DNA of 34,341 bases from an uncultured Lachnospiraceae bacterium (GTDB lineage Bacteria > Bacillota > Clostridia > Lachnospirales > Lachnospiraceae): positions 1 through 34,341 of the forward strand of contig CATOJY010000037.1 in NCBI GenBank assembly GCA_951800685.1. Reading direction: 5' to 3'. Both the position numbers and the translations under genes were made by a program. The notes below the pieces were generated by a model that was given only the letters and a program-made list of their open reading frames with translations, ran no database searches and had not been told where the DNA came from. Shown here piece after piece: positions 1 to 8,977 of the stretch. Position 1 is the stretch's first letter; every line of letters starts with the position of its first letter.

Positions 1-38
1 TATGAACCGTATGCTCTAGCCAGCTGAGCTATCTCGCC
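1..38 (-). tRNA. tRNA-Met (CAT), partial, cut by the window edge
   Basis: Read on the minus strand this is the 5' half of a tRNA: acceptor strand GGCGAGA, D-arm GCTC...GAGC, then anticodon stem TACGG and loop TTCATA, giving anticodon CAT. The anticodon 3' strand, T-arm and acceptor 3' strand lie beyond the left edge. CAT could be elongator Met, or Ile if lysidine-modified. The general sequence looks like elongator Met of Firmicutes. It follows tRNA-Val by 14 nt and is probably co-transcribed with it. Confidence 0.85.
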
Positions 39-52
39 ATATTCAGTTCCAA

Positions 53-125
53 TGGGGCCTATAGGGCTCGAACCTATGACCCTCTGCTTGTAAGGCAGAT
101 GCTCTCCCAGCTGAGCTAAGACCCC
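53..125 (-). tRNA. tRNA-Val (TAC)
   Basis: A complete 73-nt cloverleaf on the minus strand. The acceptor is GGGGTCT paired with AGGCCCC plus discriminator A. The D-arm is GCTC/GAGC, the anticodon stem TCTGC/GCAGA with loop CTTACAA (anticodon TAC), and the T-arm ATAGG-TTCGAGC-CCTAT. CCA is not encoded. It is the first gene of a tRNA cluster that continues into tRNA-Met and off the window. Confidence 0.95.
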
Positions 126-159
126 ATTTGGACGGGCCACTTCCGCAACCCGCTTTGCT

Positions 160-189
160 AGTATACAATCTATTACTATTATTTGTCAA
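160..189 (-). promoter_or_regulatory. Sigma-A type promoter of the tRNA-Val/tRNA-Met cluster
   Basis: On the minus strand, -35 TTGACA (184-189) and -10 TATACT (160-165) are separated by 18 bp. The predicted start is about 28 nt upstream of tRNA-Val. The -35 box matches consensus fully and the -10 has one mismatch, as expected for a strong stable-RNA promoter. A 15-bp palindrome with arms TTACAAA/TTTGTAA lies at 218-232, about 30 bp upstream of the -35; its meaning is unknown. Confidence 0.8.
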
Positions 190-335
190 GTGCTTTCCTA
201 AAAATTATTCTGATTTTTTACAAATTTTGTAATCACTGCCTGATCTTGGCCATCTCTGTCGGCTTCATCGCGATACTTACGGCCATTTTCCTAAAGAATT
301 TGTATTCCTGCCAGCAGAAAACACAGTCAATCCAA

Positions 336-2117
336 TTACATACGCTCCGGCGCGGAGAAACCAAGCAGATCAATGCATGTCTCCAGTACATCCCTGGTCA
401 ACATAAGTAATGCAATCCATCCTGCTTTTTTCCCGGCATTCTCTTCTGTCAGAATCTTTGTTTCATGGTAGAAGCGGTTGAATGCATTGGCCATGTCATA
501 AATATAGGCACAAATCTTGTGTGGCGCGATCTCCTCATAAGCCGCTTCCATCACAGCATTAAACTTTGCCAGTTCCAGCATCAGACTCTTCTCAGAATCA
601 TTGGAGGCCCCTTCTATGGCAACCTTTGTCAAGCTGCCTCCCTGCTCCACATACTTGTTCAAAATGGACTTAATTCGTACAATCGTATAGAGAATATACG
701 GTCCTGTATCACCCTCGAAGGAAGTAAATCTATCCAGGTCAAAAATATAATCCTTCGATGCTTGATTCGAAAGGTCCCCGTACTTGATTGCTGCTAACCC
801 TACGACTTTTGCCAGCTGTCTGGCCTCTTCCTCATCAATCTCATACCCTTTCGTCTCCGCATTTTCCCGGATCTTACAGATCATCTCCTCATTGATCTCG
901 CGGATCAGGTTTTCCAACCGCATAACACCGCCTTCTCTTGTCTTAAAAGGCTTCCCATCTTTACCGTTCATGGTACCGAAACCAATGTGCACCAATTCTG
1001 TATCCTTTTCGACTAAGCCTGTCTTTCTCGCGCAGCGGAACACCTGTTCAAAATACAGTTCCTGCCGCTTATCTGTCAGATAGATCAGCTTATGCGGATG
1101 GTACTGTGTCATACGGTCCAATATCGTGGCCAAATCCGTGGTATTGTAGAGAGACGCCCCGTCCGATTTCAGGATCATACAAGGCGGCACTTCCCTCGTA
1201 TCTGTCTCTTCCTTCACGTCCACTACTAGAGCGCCGTCACTCTCATATGCATAACCGCCCTTCTTCATCTCCTTCACCATACCAGGAATGATATCATGGA
1301 CATCCGACTCTCCCTTCCAAAGATCAAACTCCACATTTAGATTTACATAATTCTTCTTCAAATCAGCCACAGAAACCCGGATGATATGATCCCACAACGC
1401 CCGATACCCCCGCACGCCTGTTTGCAGCTTAAAGGTAGCCTCCATCGCATCTGCCTTGTAGGCTTCATCCGCCTTGGATTTTGCACTGGCAGTTGGATAG
1501 ATCTCTTCCAGCTCGGAAATCGTAAAGGGTGCTTCCTGCGGATACTCTCCCTCATAGGACTCGTCGAAGTAGACCAAGCCTGGATTGCGCTTCTGCAATT
1601 CCGTGATAATCAACCCCATCTGTAGTCCCCAATCGCCCAGATGAATATCACCGATCACATCATGCCCCACATAACGGCAGATCCGCTTGATACTCTCCCC
1701 AATCACGCCAGAACGCAGATGGCCTACGTGAAGCGGCTTCGCCACATTGGGACCGCCATAATCAATGATAATTTTCTTCGCCATCTCAGGCATCTGCAGT
1801 CCGAATTTCTTACTCTCCCGCATCTCACGCAGATAATCCCGCACGAAAATTTCAGAAATCTTCATATTCAAAAAACCCGGCGCCACTGCAGACACTTCCG
1901 TAAAAACACTGCTCTCCTGCAGCTGCCCGGCCACATCCTGGGCAATCATAAGGGGCGCCTTATGATATTTCTTCGCTCCCGCCATAGCGCCGTTACATTG
2001 ATACTCACATAGGTCAGGTCTGTTAGACAGCGTTACCTTTCCTAGAGCGGCATCATACCCGGCCGCTTCAAATGCTTTCATCATCTCTTCCGAAATCAAA
2101 TCTAATAATTTCTGCAT
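336..2117 (-). CDS. argS: Arginyl-tRNA synthetase (class I)
   Basis: Charges tRNA-Arg with arginine in the cytosol. The 593-residue protein has the ArgS N-terminal additional domain, then the class I HIGH-type signature NVAKPLHVGHLRSG at about residues 124-137. The catalytic Rossmann core continues through GDWGLQMG, and an all-alpha DALR anticodon-binding domain ends the protein. A canonical KMSKS is not seen; the equivalent region reads MNGKDGKPFKTREGG, as in many ArgS enzymes. The length is slightly above the usual 550-580. The ribosome binding site AGGGAAAGG precedes the ATG. It lies downstream of queH but has its own candidate promoter, and the predicted leader is only about 20 nt, so there is no room for a T-box. 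Confidence 0.97.
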   Translation of the reverse strand: MQKLLDLISEEMMKAFEAAGYDAALGKVTLSNRPDLCEYQCNGAMAGAKKYHKAPLMIAQDVAGQLQESSVFTEVSAVAPGFLNMKISEIFVRDYLREMRESKKFGLQMPEMAKKIIIDYGGPNVAKPLHVGHLRSGVIGESIKRICRYVGHDVIGDIHLGDWGLQMGLIITELQKRNPGLVYFDESYEGEYPQEAPFTISELEEIYPTASAKSKADEAYKADAMEATFKLQTGVRGYRALWDHIIRVSVADLKKNYVNLNVEFDLWKGESDVHDIIPGMVKEMKKGGYAYESDGALVVDVKEETDTREVPPCMILKSDGASLYNTTDLATILDRMTQYHPHKLIYLTDKRQELYFEQVFRCARKTGLVEKDTELVHIGFGTMNGKDGKPFKTREGGVMRLENLIREINEEMICKIRENAETKGYEIDEEEARQLAKVVGLAAIKYGDLSNQASKDYIFDLDRFTSFEGDTGPYILYTIVRIKSILNKYVEQGGSLTKVAIEGASNDSEKSLMLELAKFNAVMEAAYEEIAPHKICAYIYDMANAFNRFYHETKILTEENAGKKAGWIALLMLTRDVLETCIDLLGFSAPERM

Positions 2118-2144
2118 TTTTTATACCTTTCCCTAATCCTTAAA

Positions 2145-2174
2145 CTTATTTTTCCTGTACTGTAGTTTTGTCAA
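2145..2174 (-). promoter_or_regulatory. Candidate sigma-A promoter of argS
   Basis: On the minus strand a perfect -35 TTGACA (2169-2174) is followed after 18 bp by AATAAG (2145-2150), which matches 4 of 6 -10 positions. Just upstream the 9-mer CTGCAGCAT occurs twice as a direct repeat, at 2195-2203 and 2214-2222 (19-bp period). This could be a binding site or chance. Confidence 0.5.
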
Positions 2175-2230
2175 ACCATAGCGCTGCCACAATCCTGCAG
2201 CATCATTCTATTTCTGCAGCATGGTTATCA

Positions 2231-2920
2231 CTATTCTACTATAAGACCACCCTTATTTCCATTCCTATGCTCCAACTCCCGCTGCACGCGCGAATATACA
2301 CAGCCGCAGTAATCCTGCCTGTAAAGATCGTATTCCCGCGAAAGCTCAATAGACCGCTTATAGCCGTTCTTCTTCTTAAAATCTGAAGGCAGCCAGGGAA
2401 TCCCATATTCTTCCGCAAGTTGTTCTCCAATCTCATTCAACTTCGCAGCATTTTTTAGCGGACTGATCGTCAATGTAGTGGCGAAATAATCATATCTTCC
2501 CATCCGGGCATGCTCCGCTGTCTTTCGCAGTCTGAGCGCATAACAGGCGAAACACCGCTCTCCGCCTTCTGGACACTGTTCCAGTCCACTTGCGATTTCG
2601 TAGAAACACTCCGGTTCATAATCTCCTTCTAAGACACTGATCGGATATGCCATAGATTCCACTTCTTCATTGTAAGCAGCAATCAATCTCTTCTGCTCCG
2701 CCACCCGCTTACGGTATTCCTGGTCCTCAGTAATATTGGGATTGTAATAAAAAACAGTAATCTGAAAGAACTTCCGCAGATATTCCAATACATAGCTGCT
2801 GCATGGAGCACAGCAGCTGTGCAGAAACAGCAATGGCACACGCTTGCCGCCGTTTCTGCCCTTTATGATATCTTCCGTTATTTTATCTAATTCCTTCTGA
2901 TAATTCCTGACTATCTTCAT
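2231..2920 (-). CDS. queH: Epoxyqueuosine reductase QueH
   Basis: QueH catalyses the last step of queuosine biosynthesis, reducing epoxyqueuosine to queuosine in tRNA. It is the non-homologous replacement of QueG. About 229 residues. The family cysteines are present: HSCCAPCSS near the N-terminus, CFACYALRLRKTA in the middle, and DYCGCVYS near the C-terminus, the set expected to bind the Fe-S cluster and metal. I chose the ATG at 2920 (MKIVRNYQKEL) rather than an upstream in-frame ATG inside carB. This start lies 13 nt after the carB stop, with a weak AGGG ribosome binding site in the carB end, so queH is probably co-transcribed and coupled with carB. No other queuosine genes are nearby. Confidence 0.92.
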   Translation of the reverse strand: MKIVRNYQKELDKITEDIIKGRNGGKRVPLLFLHSCCAPCSSYVLEYLRKFFQITVFYYNPNITEDQEYRKRVAEQKRLIAAYNEEVESMAYPISVLEGDYEPECFYEIASGLEQCPEGGERCFACYALRLRKTAEHARMGRYDYFATTLTISPLKNAAKLNEIGEQLAEEYGIPWLPSDFKKKNGYKRSIELSREYDLYRQDYCGCVYSRVQRELEHRNGNKGGLIVE

Positions 2921-2933
2921 AGCACCCTGTCTC

Positions 2934-5900
2934 TTATGCCTTCCCGCGTCTCGCGATCGTTGCAATATCAATCAATGTCATTTCTCCCTGCGACACCGCA
3001 TTCTCCAGACTGGATAACAGAGCTGCTGCCGTATCTAATGCCGTAATACAATTCACTCCCGTCTCGATCGCCGTCCTGCGGATCAGGAAGCCGTCTCTGC
3101 TCTTATCCCTGCCCTGTGTGGGCGTATCGATGACTAGATCGATCTTATGCCCCAGAATCAGATCCATAACAGTGGGAGACTCCTGTTGAATCTTATTGAC
3201 CTTTCTCGCCTTCACACCAGCTTCCCGCAGCGCTGCCGCCGTGCTTCGCGTGGCATAGATGATATAGCCCAGTTTCTCGAATCGGCGTGCCAGCCCAATC
3301 GCTTCCCCCTTATCCGCATCCTTCACGGTAATGATCATCTGCCTATGCTTAGGCAGATTCACCCCTGCCCCTAAGAACGCCTTATAGAGCGCCTCATTGA
3401 AAGTCGTCGCGATACCCAGACATTCTCCGGTAGATTTCATTTCAGGCCCTAGGCTGATCTCCGCACCACGGATCTTCTCGAATGAGAATACCGGCATCTT
3501 GACGGCAAAATAATCCGCCGCCGGCTGTAAACCCGGCTCATACCCCAGATCCCTGATCTTCTTGCCGATGATCACTTCTGTGGCAAGATCCACGATGGGA
3601 ATTCCGGTCACTTTGCTGATATAGGGAACTGTGCGGGAAGAACGCGGATTTACCTCGATCACATACACCTCATCCCCCATAGCAATAAACTGAATATTGA
3701 TAAGACCAATCACGTGCAGCGCCTTCGCCAGCCGCCTGGAATACTCTGCAATAGTATTCTTCACCTTCTCACTGACTGTGGGAGCCGGGTAGACCGAGAT
3801 ACTGTCCCCGGAATGAACGCCGGTGCGCTCAATATGCTCCATAATTCCCGGAATCAGGATATCAGTGCCATCACATACTGCGTCCACCTCCAGCTCCTTG
3901 CCCTGGAGGTATTTATCTATCAGGATCGGATGCTCCTGCTCATAGCGGTTGATGACCGCCATAAACTCTTCGATCTCCTGATCTGACAATGCAATCTGCA
4001 TTCCCTGGCCGCCCAGCACATAGGAAGGCCGTACCAACACCGGATATCCCAATCTATTCGCCACTTCCTTAGCCTGCTCTGCTGTATAAACCGTGCCTCC
4101 TGCTGCTCTGGGAATCCCTGTTTCTTCCAGGATCTTATCAAAAAGCTCCCTATCCTCGGCCGCATCTACATCTTCCGCTTTCGTCCCCAAAATGGGCACT
4201 CCCATCTTCATCAGACTCTCCGTCAGCTTGATCGCTGTCTGACCGCCAAACTGTACCACCGCACCATCCGGTTTCTCCACATTGACGATATTTTCCACAT
4301 CCTCCGGCGTCAAGGGTTCAAAATAAAGCTTATCCGCAATATCGAAATCCGTGCTGACCGTCTCCGGGTTATTATTGATAATAATCGTCTCGTAACCCGC
4401 TTTTGCAAATGCCCAGGTGGCATGCACAGAACAGTAGTCAAACTCAATCCCCTGCCCGATGCGGATGGGACCGGAACCTAACACCAACACCTTTTTCTTC
4501 GAATGGGTCTCCTCCACTTCCGTCTCAGAACCAAACACCGAATAATAATAAGGCGTGCTGGCCGCAAATTCAGCTGCGCAGGTGTCCACCATCTTGAAAG
4601 CTGCGATGATTCCATTATCATAACGCATGTTCTTTATTTCTTCCCCAGTCCTGCCTGTCAATCTGGCAATCACCGTATCAGGGAATTCCAGCCGCTTAGC
4701 TTCTTTTAATAATGCTACTGTCAGCGGTTCCTGCTCAAGCCTGGACTCCATTTCCGTGAGAATCGCAATTTTGTCAATAAACCAATGATCCACCATGGTG
4801 ATCTCATGGATCGTGTCATAATCAATCCCCTTGCGGACTGCTTCCGCGATCATATAGATCCTCTGGTCGTCCACAATTTTCATCCGCTCTTTCAGTTCCT
4901 CTACAGAAAGTGCCGAGAAATCATAGCTGCGCAGACAGTCTACGTGCTGTTCCAGCGAACGGATGGCCTTCATCAACGCGCCTTCAAAGTTATTACCGAT
5001 ACTCATCACTTCACCGGTAGCCTTCATCTGGGTTGTCAGTGTTCTCTTTGCCGTGATAAATTTATCAAAAGGAAGCCTTGGAATCTTGACCACACAGTAG
5101 TCTAACGTCGGCTCGAAGCTGGCGTAAGTCTTCCCCGTAATAGCGTTCTTAATCTCGTCTAACGTGTAGCCCAGCGCAATTTTAGCAGCTACCTTGGCAA
5201 TCGGATAACCTGTTGCCTTACTTGCCAGCGCAGAAGAACGGCTCACACGGGGATTGACCTCAATTACACAGTATTCAAAACTGGTGGGATGCAAGGCGAA
5301 CTGTACATTACACCCACCGGTGATGCCCAGCTCGTTGATGATATTGAGCGCGGAACTGCGTAACATCTGATATTCTTTGTCTCCTAATGTCTGAGAGGGC
5401 GCTACCACAATGCTGTCCCCAGTATGCACACCCACCGGATCGATGTTTTCCATATTACATACCGTAATACAGTTGCCGGCGCCGTCACGCATCACTTCAT
5501 ACTCGATTTCCTTCCATCCCGCGATACAGCGCTCCACCAGAACCTGCCCCACACGCGAGAGCCGCAGACCGTTAGCCAGAATCTCTTCCAGCTCAATCTG
5601 GTTATGAGCGATACCGCCGCCGGAACCACCCAGCGTATAAGCCGGGCGCAGCACTACCGGATAACCGATCTTATTTGCAAACGATACGCCTTCTTCTATG
5701 TTCTCCACCACCAGGGAGGGGGCACACGGTTCCCCAATCTTCTCCATGGTCTCTTTAAATTCAAGACGATCCTCCGCTTTCCGGATCGTTTTCGCAGTTG
5801 TCCCCAGCAAAGTAACGCCATGCGATGCCAGAAACCCTGATTCATCCAATTCCATACCAAGATTCAGCCCAGCCTGTCCGCCCATGTTCGGAAGCAGGCT

Positions 5901-6152
5901 GTCTGGTCTCTCTTTTCGGATAATCTCCTCCAACACTTTCGCTGTCAAAGGTTCAATATATACTTTATCTGCAATATCGCCGTCAGTCATAATGGTAGCC
6001 GGATTAGAATTCACCAGAATGACTTCCATACCCTCTTCTTTCAGGGAACGGCACGCCTGCGTCCCGGCATAGTCAAACTCCGCCGCCTGCCCAATCACAA
6101 TAGGACCCGACCCGATTACAAGTACTCTTTTTACATTCGGATTTTTAGGCAT
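2934..6152 (-). CDS. carB: Carbamoyl-phosphate synthase, large subunit
   Basis: Makes carbamoyl phosphate from ammonia (delivered by CarA), bicarbonate and two ATP, feeding pyrimidine and arginine synthesis. The 1072-residue length is typical. Two homologous ATP-grasp halves are visible, each opening with a VLVIGSGPI or VLVLGSGPI nucleotide-fold motif (residues about 10 and 555). The ATP-binding stretches RPAYTLGGSGGG and RPSYVLGGQGM and the metal-site motifs EVNPRVSRSSALASKATGYP and EVNPRSSRTVPYISKVTG are present. The C-terminal 140 residues form the MGS-like allosteric domain. The ribosome binding site GGAGG sits 7 nt from the ATG. carA lies upstream with a 126-bp gap that contains a hairpin. 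Confidence 0.98.
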   Translation of the reverse strand: MPKNPNVKRVLVIGSGPIVIGQAAEFDYAGTQACRSLKEEGMEVILVNSNPATIMTDGDIADKVYIEPLTAKVLEEIIRKERPDSLLPNMGGQAGLNLGMELDESGFLASHGVTLLGTTAKTIRKAEDRLEFKETMEKIGEPCAPSLVVENIEEGVSFANKIGYPVVLRPAYTLGGSGGGIAHNQIELEEILANGLRLSRVGQVLVERCIAGWKEIEYEVMRDGAGNCITVCNMENIDPVGVHTGDSIVVAPSQTLGDKEYQMLRSSALNIINELGITGGCNVQFALHPTSFEYCVIEVNPRVSRSSALASKATGYPIAKVAAKIALGYTLDEIKNAITGKTYASFEPTLDYCVVKIPRLPFDKFITAKRTLTTQMKATGEVMSIGNNFEGALMKAIRSLEQHVDCLRSYDFSALSVEELKERMKIVDDQRIYMIAEAVRKGIDYDTIHEITMVDHWFIDKIAILTEMESRLEQEPLTVALLKEAKRLEFPDTVIARLTGRTGEEIKNMRYDNGIIAAFKMVDTCAAEFAASTPYYYSVFGSETEVEETHSKKKVLVLGSGPIRIGQGIEFDYCSVHATWAFAKAGYETIIINNNPETVSTDFDIADKLYFEPLTPEDVENIVNVEKPDGAVVQFGGQTAIKLTESLMKMGVPILGTKAEDVDAAEDRELFDKILEETGIPRAAGGTVYTAEQAKEVANRLGYPVLVRPSYVLGGQGMQIALSDQEIEEFMAVINRYEQEHPILIDKYLQGKELEVDAVCDGTDILIPGIMEHIERTGVHSGDSISVYPAPTVSEKVKNTIAEYSRRLAKALHVIGLINIQFIAMGDEVYVIEVNPRSSRTVPYISKVTGIPIVDLATEVIIGKKIRDLGYEPGLQPAADYFAVKMPVFSFEKIRGAEISLGPEMKSTGECLGIATTFNEALYKAFLGAGVNLPKHRQMIITVKDADKGEAIGLARRFEKLGYIIYATRSTAAALREAGVKARKVNKIQQESPTVMDLILGHKIDLVIDTPTQGRDKSRDGFLIRRTAIETGVNCITALDTAAALLSSLENAVSQGEMTLIDIATIARRGKA

Positions 6153-6213
6153 GTACTACCTCCATTATCTGTACTGTCCTTACCAAACATCTTCTATATA
6201 GCATTCCTCTAGT

Positions 6214-6240
6214 AAAAATGTCCGCGTAGGAAGCATTTTT
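6214..6240 (-). terminator. Hairpin in the carA-carB gap, possible partial terminator
   Basis: On the minus strand AAAAATG pairs with CATTTTT around an inner TCC/GGA pairing and a five-base loop, with a two-base bulge. The U-run lies in the 3' arm of the stem rather than after it. It could be a weak terminator that lowers carB transcription relative to carA, or a processing site. AT-rich flanks give similar hairpins by chance. Confidence 0.35.
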
Positions 6241-6278
6241 CACACGAAACCTGTCCACGCTTCGTAAATATATGCCCC

Positions 6279-7475
6279 TTACTTAGCACTATTTTTCTCT
6301 CTCATCATTCTGATAAAACGCTCAAACAGATCCCCGGAATCCTGCGGACCAGGACATGCTTCCGGGTGGAACTGCACCGTAAAGATATTCTTGCCAGTGT
6401 AGGAAAGCCCTTCATTGGTCCCGTCATTGACATTGACAAACGCAGGCACCGCCACTTCAGGATCCAGCTTCTCCATATCCACCACGTAACCGTGATTTTG
6501 GGAAGAAATATAGACTTTGCCCGTCTCTAGGTCCTTCACTGGATGATTTCCGCCCCGATGGCCATACTTCATCTTATAAGTATCCGCCCCGGTGGCAAGC
6601 GCCATCAACTGATGACCAAGACAAATTGCAAAGATCGTGATGTCCGTGTCATACAATTTCTTGATCTGCGCTATCACATCCCTACATTCCTTTGGATCGC
6701 CTGGTCCATTGCTCAGCATAATACCGTCCGGTTCCGCGTCTATGATCTCCTGCGCCGTCGTAAAAGCCGGATAGACCGTCACCTCACACCCCCTGGCAGT
6801 CAAGGATCTGGCAATATTATCTTTTGCTCCCAGATCAAGCAGTGCAATCCTTAACCCTTTGCCTGTCAAAGCGCGGACCATGCTGGGTTTCTTTTCCCGT
6901 ATGCCATTCTCATATTCTTCTGATTTAAATTGGGAACTTCCAGAGATCGGACCATTATCTGATAAGTCCTGTGCGGCAGACAACGTATATTTCTCCCGGC
7001 AGGTTACAAGATCCACTACCTTACCTGTCGTATACGTCTTCAGTTTCGGAAGGATTTCTTCCAGATCATATTTCTCATTGGTGGTAATCATACCATTCAT
7101 CGTGCCTTTTTCACGGAGAATCCTGGTAAGAGCTCTCGTATCGATTCCAGCAATACCTGGAATGCCGTTTTCTTCAAGAAACTGCTGAATCGTCATGTCA
7201 CACCTGAAATTGCTTGGGATACGGCTCAGCTCCCTGACAATAAAGCCAGCCGGCCACGGCTTCCTTGACTCCATATCGTCCTTGCAAACACCGTAATTGC
7301 CAATCAACGGATATGTCATGCAGACAGACTGTCCGGCATAGGACGGATCCGTCAGCACTTCCAGATACCCTGCCATCGATGTGTTAAACACGATCTCGCT
7401 GATAACCTCCCCCTGTGCGCCGATGTGACTCCCCTCAAACAGTGTCCCATCTTCCAAAATTAAGAAAGCTTTCAT
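6279..7475 (-). CDS. carA: Carbamoyl-phosphate synthase, small (glutaminase) subunit
   Basis: Hydrolyses glutamine and channels ammonia to CarB. It has the CPSase small-chain N-terminal domain (MKAFLILEDGTLFEGSHIGA... GYLEVLTDPSYAGQ) and a class I glutamine amidotransferase domain. The nucleophile Cys is in AICLGHQLMALA, and the His-Glu pair is in FHPEACPGP. At 398 residues it is longer than the usual 355-385. The excess is a hydrophilic stretch of about 25 residues between the domains (around AAQDLSDNGPISGSSQFKSE). The ribosome binding site AGGTGACAGG precedes the ATG. It is the first gene of carA-carB-queH. The predicted leader is about 48 nt, too short for a PyrR attenuator. Confidence 0.97.
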   Translation of the reverse strand: MKAFLILEDGTLFEGSHIGAQGEVISEIVFNTSMAGYLEVLTDPSYAGQSVCMTYPLIGNYGVCKDDMESRKPWPAGFIVRELSRIPSNFRCDMTIQQFLEENGIPGIAGIDTRALTRILREKGTMNGMITTNEKYDLEEILPKLKTYTTGKVVDLVTCREKYTLSAAQDLSDNGPISGSSQFKSEEYENGIREKKPSMVRALTGKGLRIALLDLGAKDNIARSLTARGCEVTVYPAFTTAQEIIDAEPDGIMLSNGPGDPKECRDVIAQIKKLYDTDITIFAICLGHQLMALATGADTYKMKYGHRGGNHPVKDLETGKVYISSQNHGYVVDMEKLDPEVAVPAFVNVNDGTNEGLSYTGKNIFTVQFHPEACPGPQDSGDLFERFIRMMREKNSAK

Positions 7476-7529
7476 CCTGTCACCTGTTTCCTCTCAAACA
7501 ATCCCTAAACCGTTTCGAATAATCGTTTC

Positions 7530-7558
7530 ATTATAGCACAGGCGTTTCACACGTTCAA
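7530..7558 (-). promoter_or_regulatory. Sigma-A promoter of the carAB-queH operon
   Basis: On the minus strand -35 TTGAAC (7553-7558), a 17-bp spacer and a perfect -10 TATAAT (7530-7535). AT-rich sequence just upstream could act as an UP element. Directly beyond it lies a perfect tandem repeat of TGATCTATG (7576-7584 and 7585-7593), a possible operator. The rest of 7594-7759 holds a weak AT-rich hairpin near 7640-7665 and no gene that I can support. Confidence 0.75.
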
Positions 7559-7759
7559 TTCCTAAAAATATTTTTTGATCTATGTGATCTATGCAAAGAA
7601 TGCCCCATCCCTTGGCTCTCTTTAACACAAAGTCTTAGATTGAAAATCAGAGATTTTTCAATTTTCTATTTAAACAGTATCGCAGGCAGACTTACGATAT
7701 GCATGGGAATTAGGGTTTCTTAAGCAGCCTTTGCAGACGCCCTCGAACATTTCTTCGTG

Positions 7760-8977
7760 TTATTCACCCATCAGATCATAATACAGCATGGAAACAGCAG
7801 GAACTGTCGGCCTTGTCTCGATCAGCTCCGCCGGAATCTTACAGGTTCCGAACAACTGTCCAAACACCGTGAGAATATCCCCCTCCAGAATAATCGTATC
7901 ATCTGTTTCCCTGTCATCTCTCACAATATAATAGCGTTCGATCTTCCCCGCATCCTCTGTCTTGCAGAAATAATAGATATTATCATCAAACAGACCGCCG
8001 TTAACCTGACATACTACCTGTACTTCTACCATAAGCGCTCTATCCAGGTATGTCTCTGTAGCCCTGAGAAGTGATTTGTAGCTAACCGTTACACAATCCT
8101 CACGGAAAGCCAGCTCCTGCTTGTCCACTGCCCTTTCCTGCTGCCTTCCTCTGGACTCATCTGCCGTTCTCTCCTGCTCCTTAATCCCGTTTTCCTCTTC
8201 TGTCTGTCCATCCATGCCGTCTGGCTCGGAATACGCATCTTCTGTATCCGCCTGGGTTTCTGCCGTCTTCTGTTCCTCCTGCTCTCTTCCCTGTGCTTTC
8301 ACAGACTCTGCATCGTTTCTATTCTCTATATCCTCTGTCTGTGCAGACGCGGCGTCGTTTCTATTCTCCGTATCTTTCGTTTCCGCCGGCTCAGCGTCAT
8401 TCTCACCCTCTATTTCTTCTATCGTCTTCGTATCGTTCTTGTCCCCTATCTGTTCCGCCTCTACAGCCGCTGATTCGTTCCTACTCCCCGCTTTCACGTT
8501 CAAACCTGTCGTCTCAGCTTCTGCATCTGTCTGACTTTCCGCCGGCTGCGCTTGCGTTTCTGCCTCCTCTGACATTCTCGCGACCTCTGTGGTCGCTGCC
8601 ACTGGCTCAGCCGCCGTCTTCGTACTGTCCACTGTAGTCATCGACATCACAGGCACGGCAGATCTGTCCTGGGCCATCCAAACAGATGCTACCGCATCTT
8701 TCATAATCCCCCAGTGTTCCGACAGATAGTAGCCGCCGGCACCGATCACCGTGACTGCAAAAACCGCTGCCACCAGATTACGGAACCAGTGTCCCTTCAG
8801 ATTCATCCTGCAATTAGGACAGACCTTCGCTTTCTTCGGGATCATCACGCGGCAGTAACGACATTCTTTCAGTTTCACATCTGGCGCAAAATCATATTCC
8901 CGTCGAATAGAATCTTCTCTCCCAGTTATTTCTTTCTGTCCCACTTCCCGCTCTGTTGTTTCTCTTTCAGTTTCCAT
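7760..8977 (-). CDS. Membrane-anchored zinc-ribbon protein with repeat linker and OB-fold-like C-terminal domain
   Basis: The function is unknown. The 405-residue protein starts with a charged 30-residue tail and a zinc ribbon (C39, C42, C53, C56). One transmembrane helix follows at about residues 67-84. A long acidic, Glu/Thr/Ala-rich segment spans about 110-290. A compact C-terminal domain at about 294-402 resembles the tRNA_anti-like OB fold seen in other Lachnospiraceae zinc-ribbon proteins. Residues 181-228 contain near-repeats of about 14 residues (NDAEPAETKDTENR, NDAASAQTEDIENR and degenerate flanking copies). The topology suggests an intracellular ribbon and an extracellular C-terminal domain on a flexible stalk. 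The start has ribosome binding site GAGGAAAA. The gene is monocistronic, with a long leader. Confidence 0.8.
   Translation of the reverse strand: METERETTEREVGQKEITGREDSIRREYDFAPDVKLKECRYCRVMIPKKAKVCPNCRMNLKGHWFRNLVAAVFAVTVIGAGGYYLSEHWGIMKDAVASVWMAQDRSAVPVMSMTTVDSTKTAAEPVAATTEVARMSEEAETQAQPAESQTDAEAETTGLNVKAGSRNESAAVEAEQIGDKNDTKTIEEIEGENDAEPAETKDTENRNDAASAQTEDIENRNDAESVKAQGREQEEQKTAETQADTEDAYSEPDGMDGQTEEENGIKEQERTADESRGRQQERAVDKQELAFREDCVTVSYKSLLRATETYLDRALMVEVQVVCQVNGGLFDDNIYYFCKTEDAGKIERYYIVRDDRETDDTIILEGDILTVFGQLFGTCKIPAELIETRPTVPAVSMLYYDLMGE
8294..8437 (-). repeat. In-gene minisatellite encoding 14-residue repeats
   Basis: About 42-bp units encode the NDAE/NDAA-type repeats in the stalk of the zinc-ribbon protein: two clear units and one degenerate copy on each side. 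Nucleotide similarity between the two central units is high (both contain CGTTTCTATTCTC on the plus strand), so recent slippage or unequal crossover is plausible. Confidence 0.6.

Noticed and set aside
183..410. 75-codon plus-strand frame left of argS
   Set aside because: It overlaps the argS end antisense, has no ribosome binding site and covers the tRNA promoter.
2118..2230. T-box riboswitch before argS
   Set aside because: The gap is only 113 bp, the promoter leaves a leader of about 20 nt, and no T-box sequence or terminator is present.
8294..8437. CRISPR-like array
   Set aside because: The repeats are degenerate, contiguous and in frame with a protein; there are no unique spacers.
8121..8637. 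Long serine/cysteine-rich plus-strand frames opposite the zinc-ribbon gene
   Set aside because: They are shadows of its repeat-rich acidic stalk; composition and absence of start sites argue against coding.
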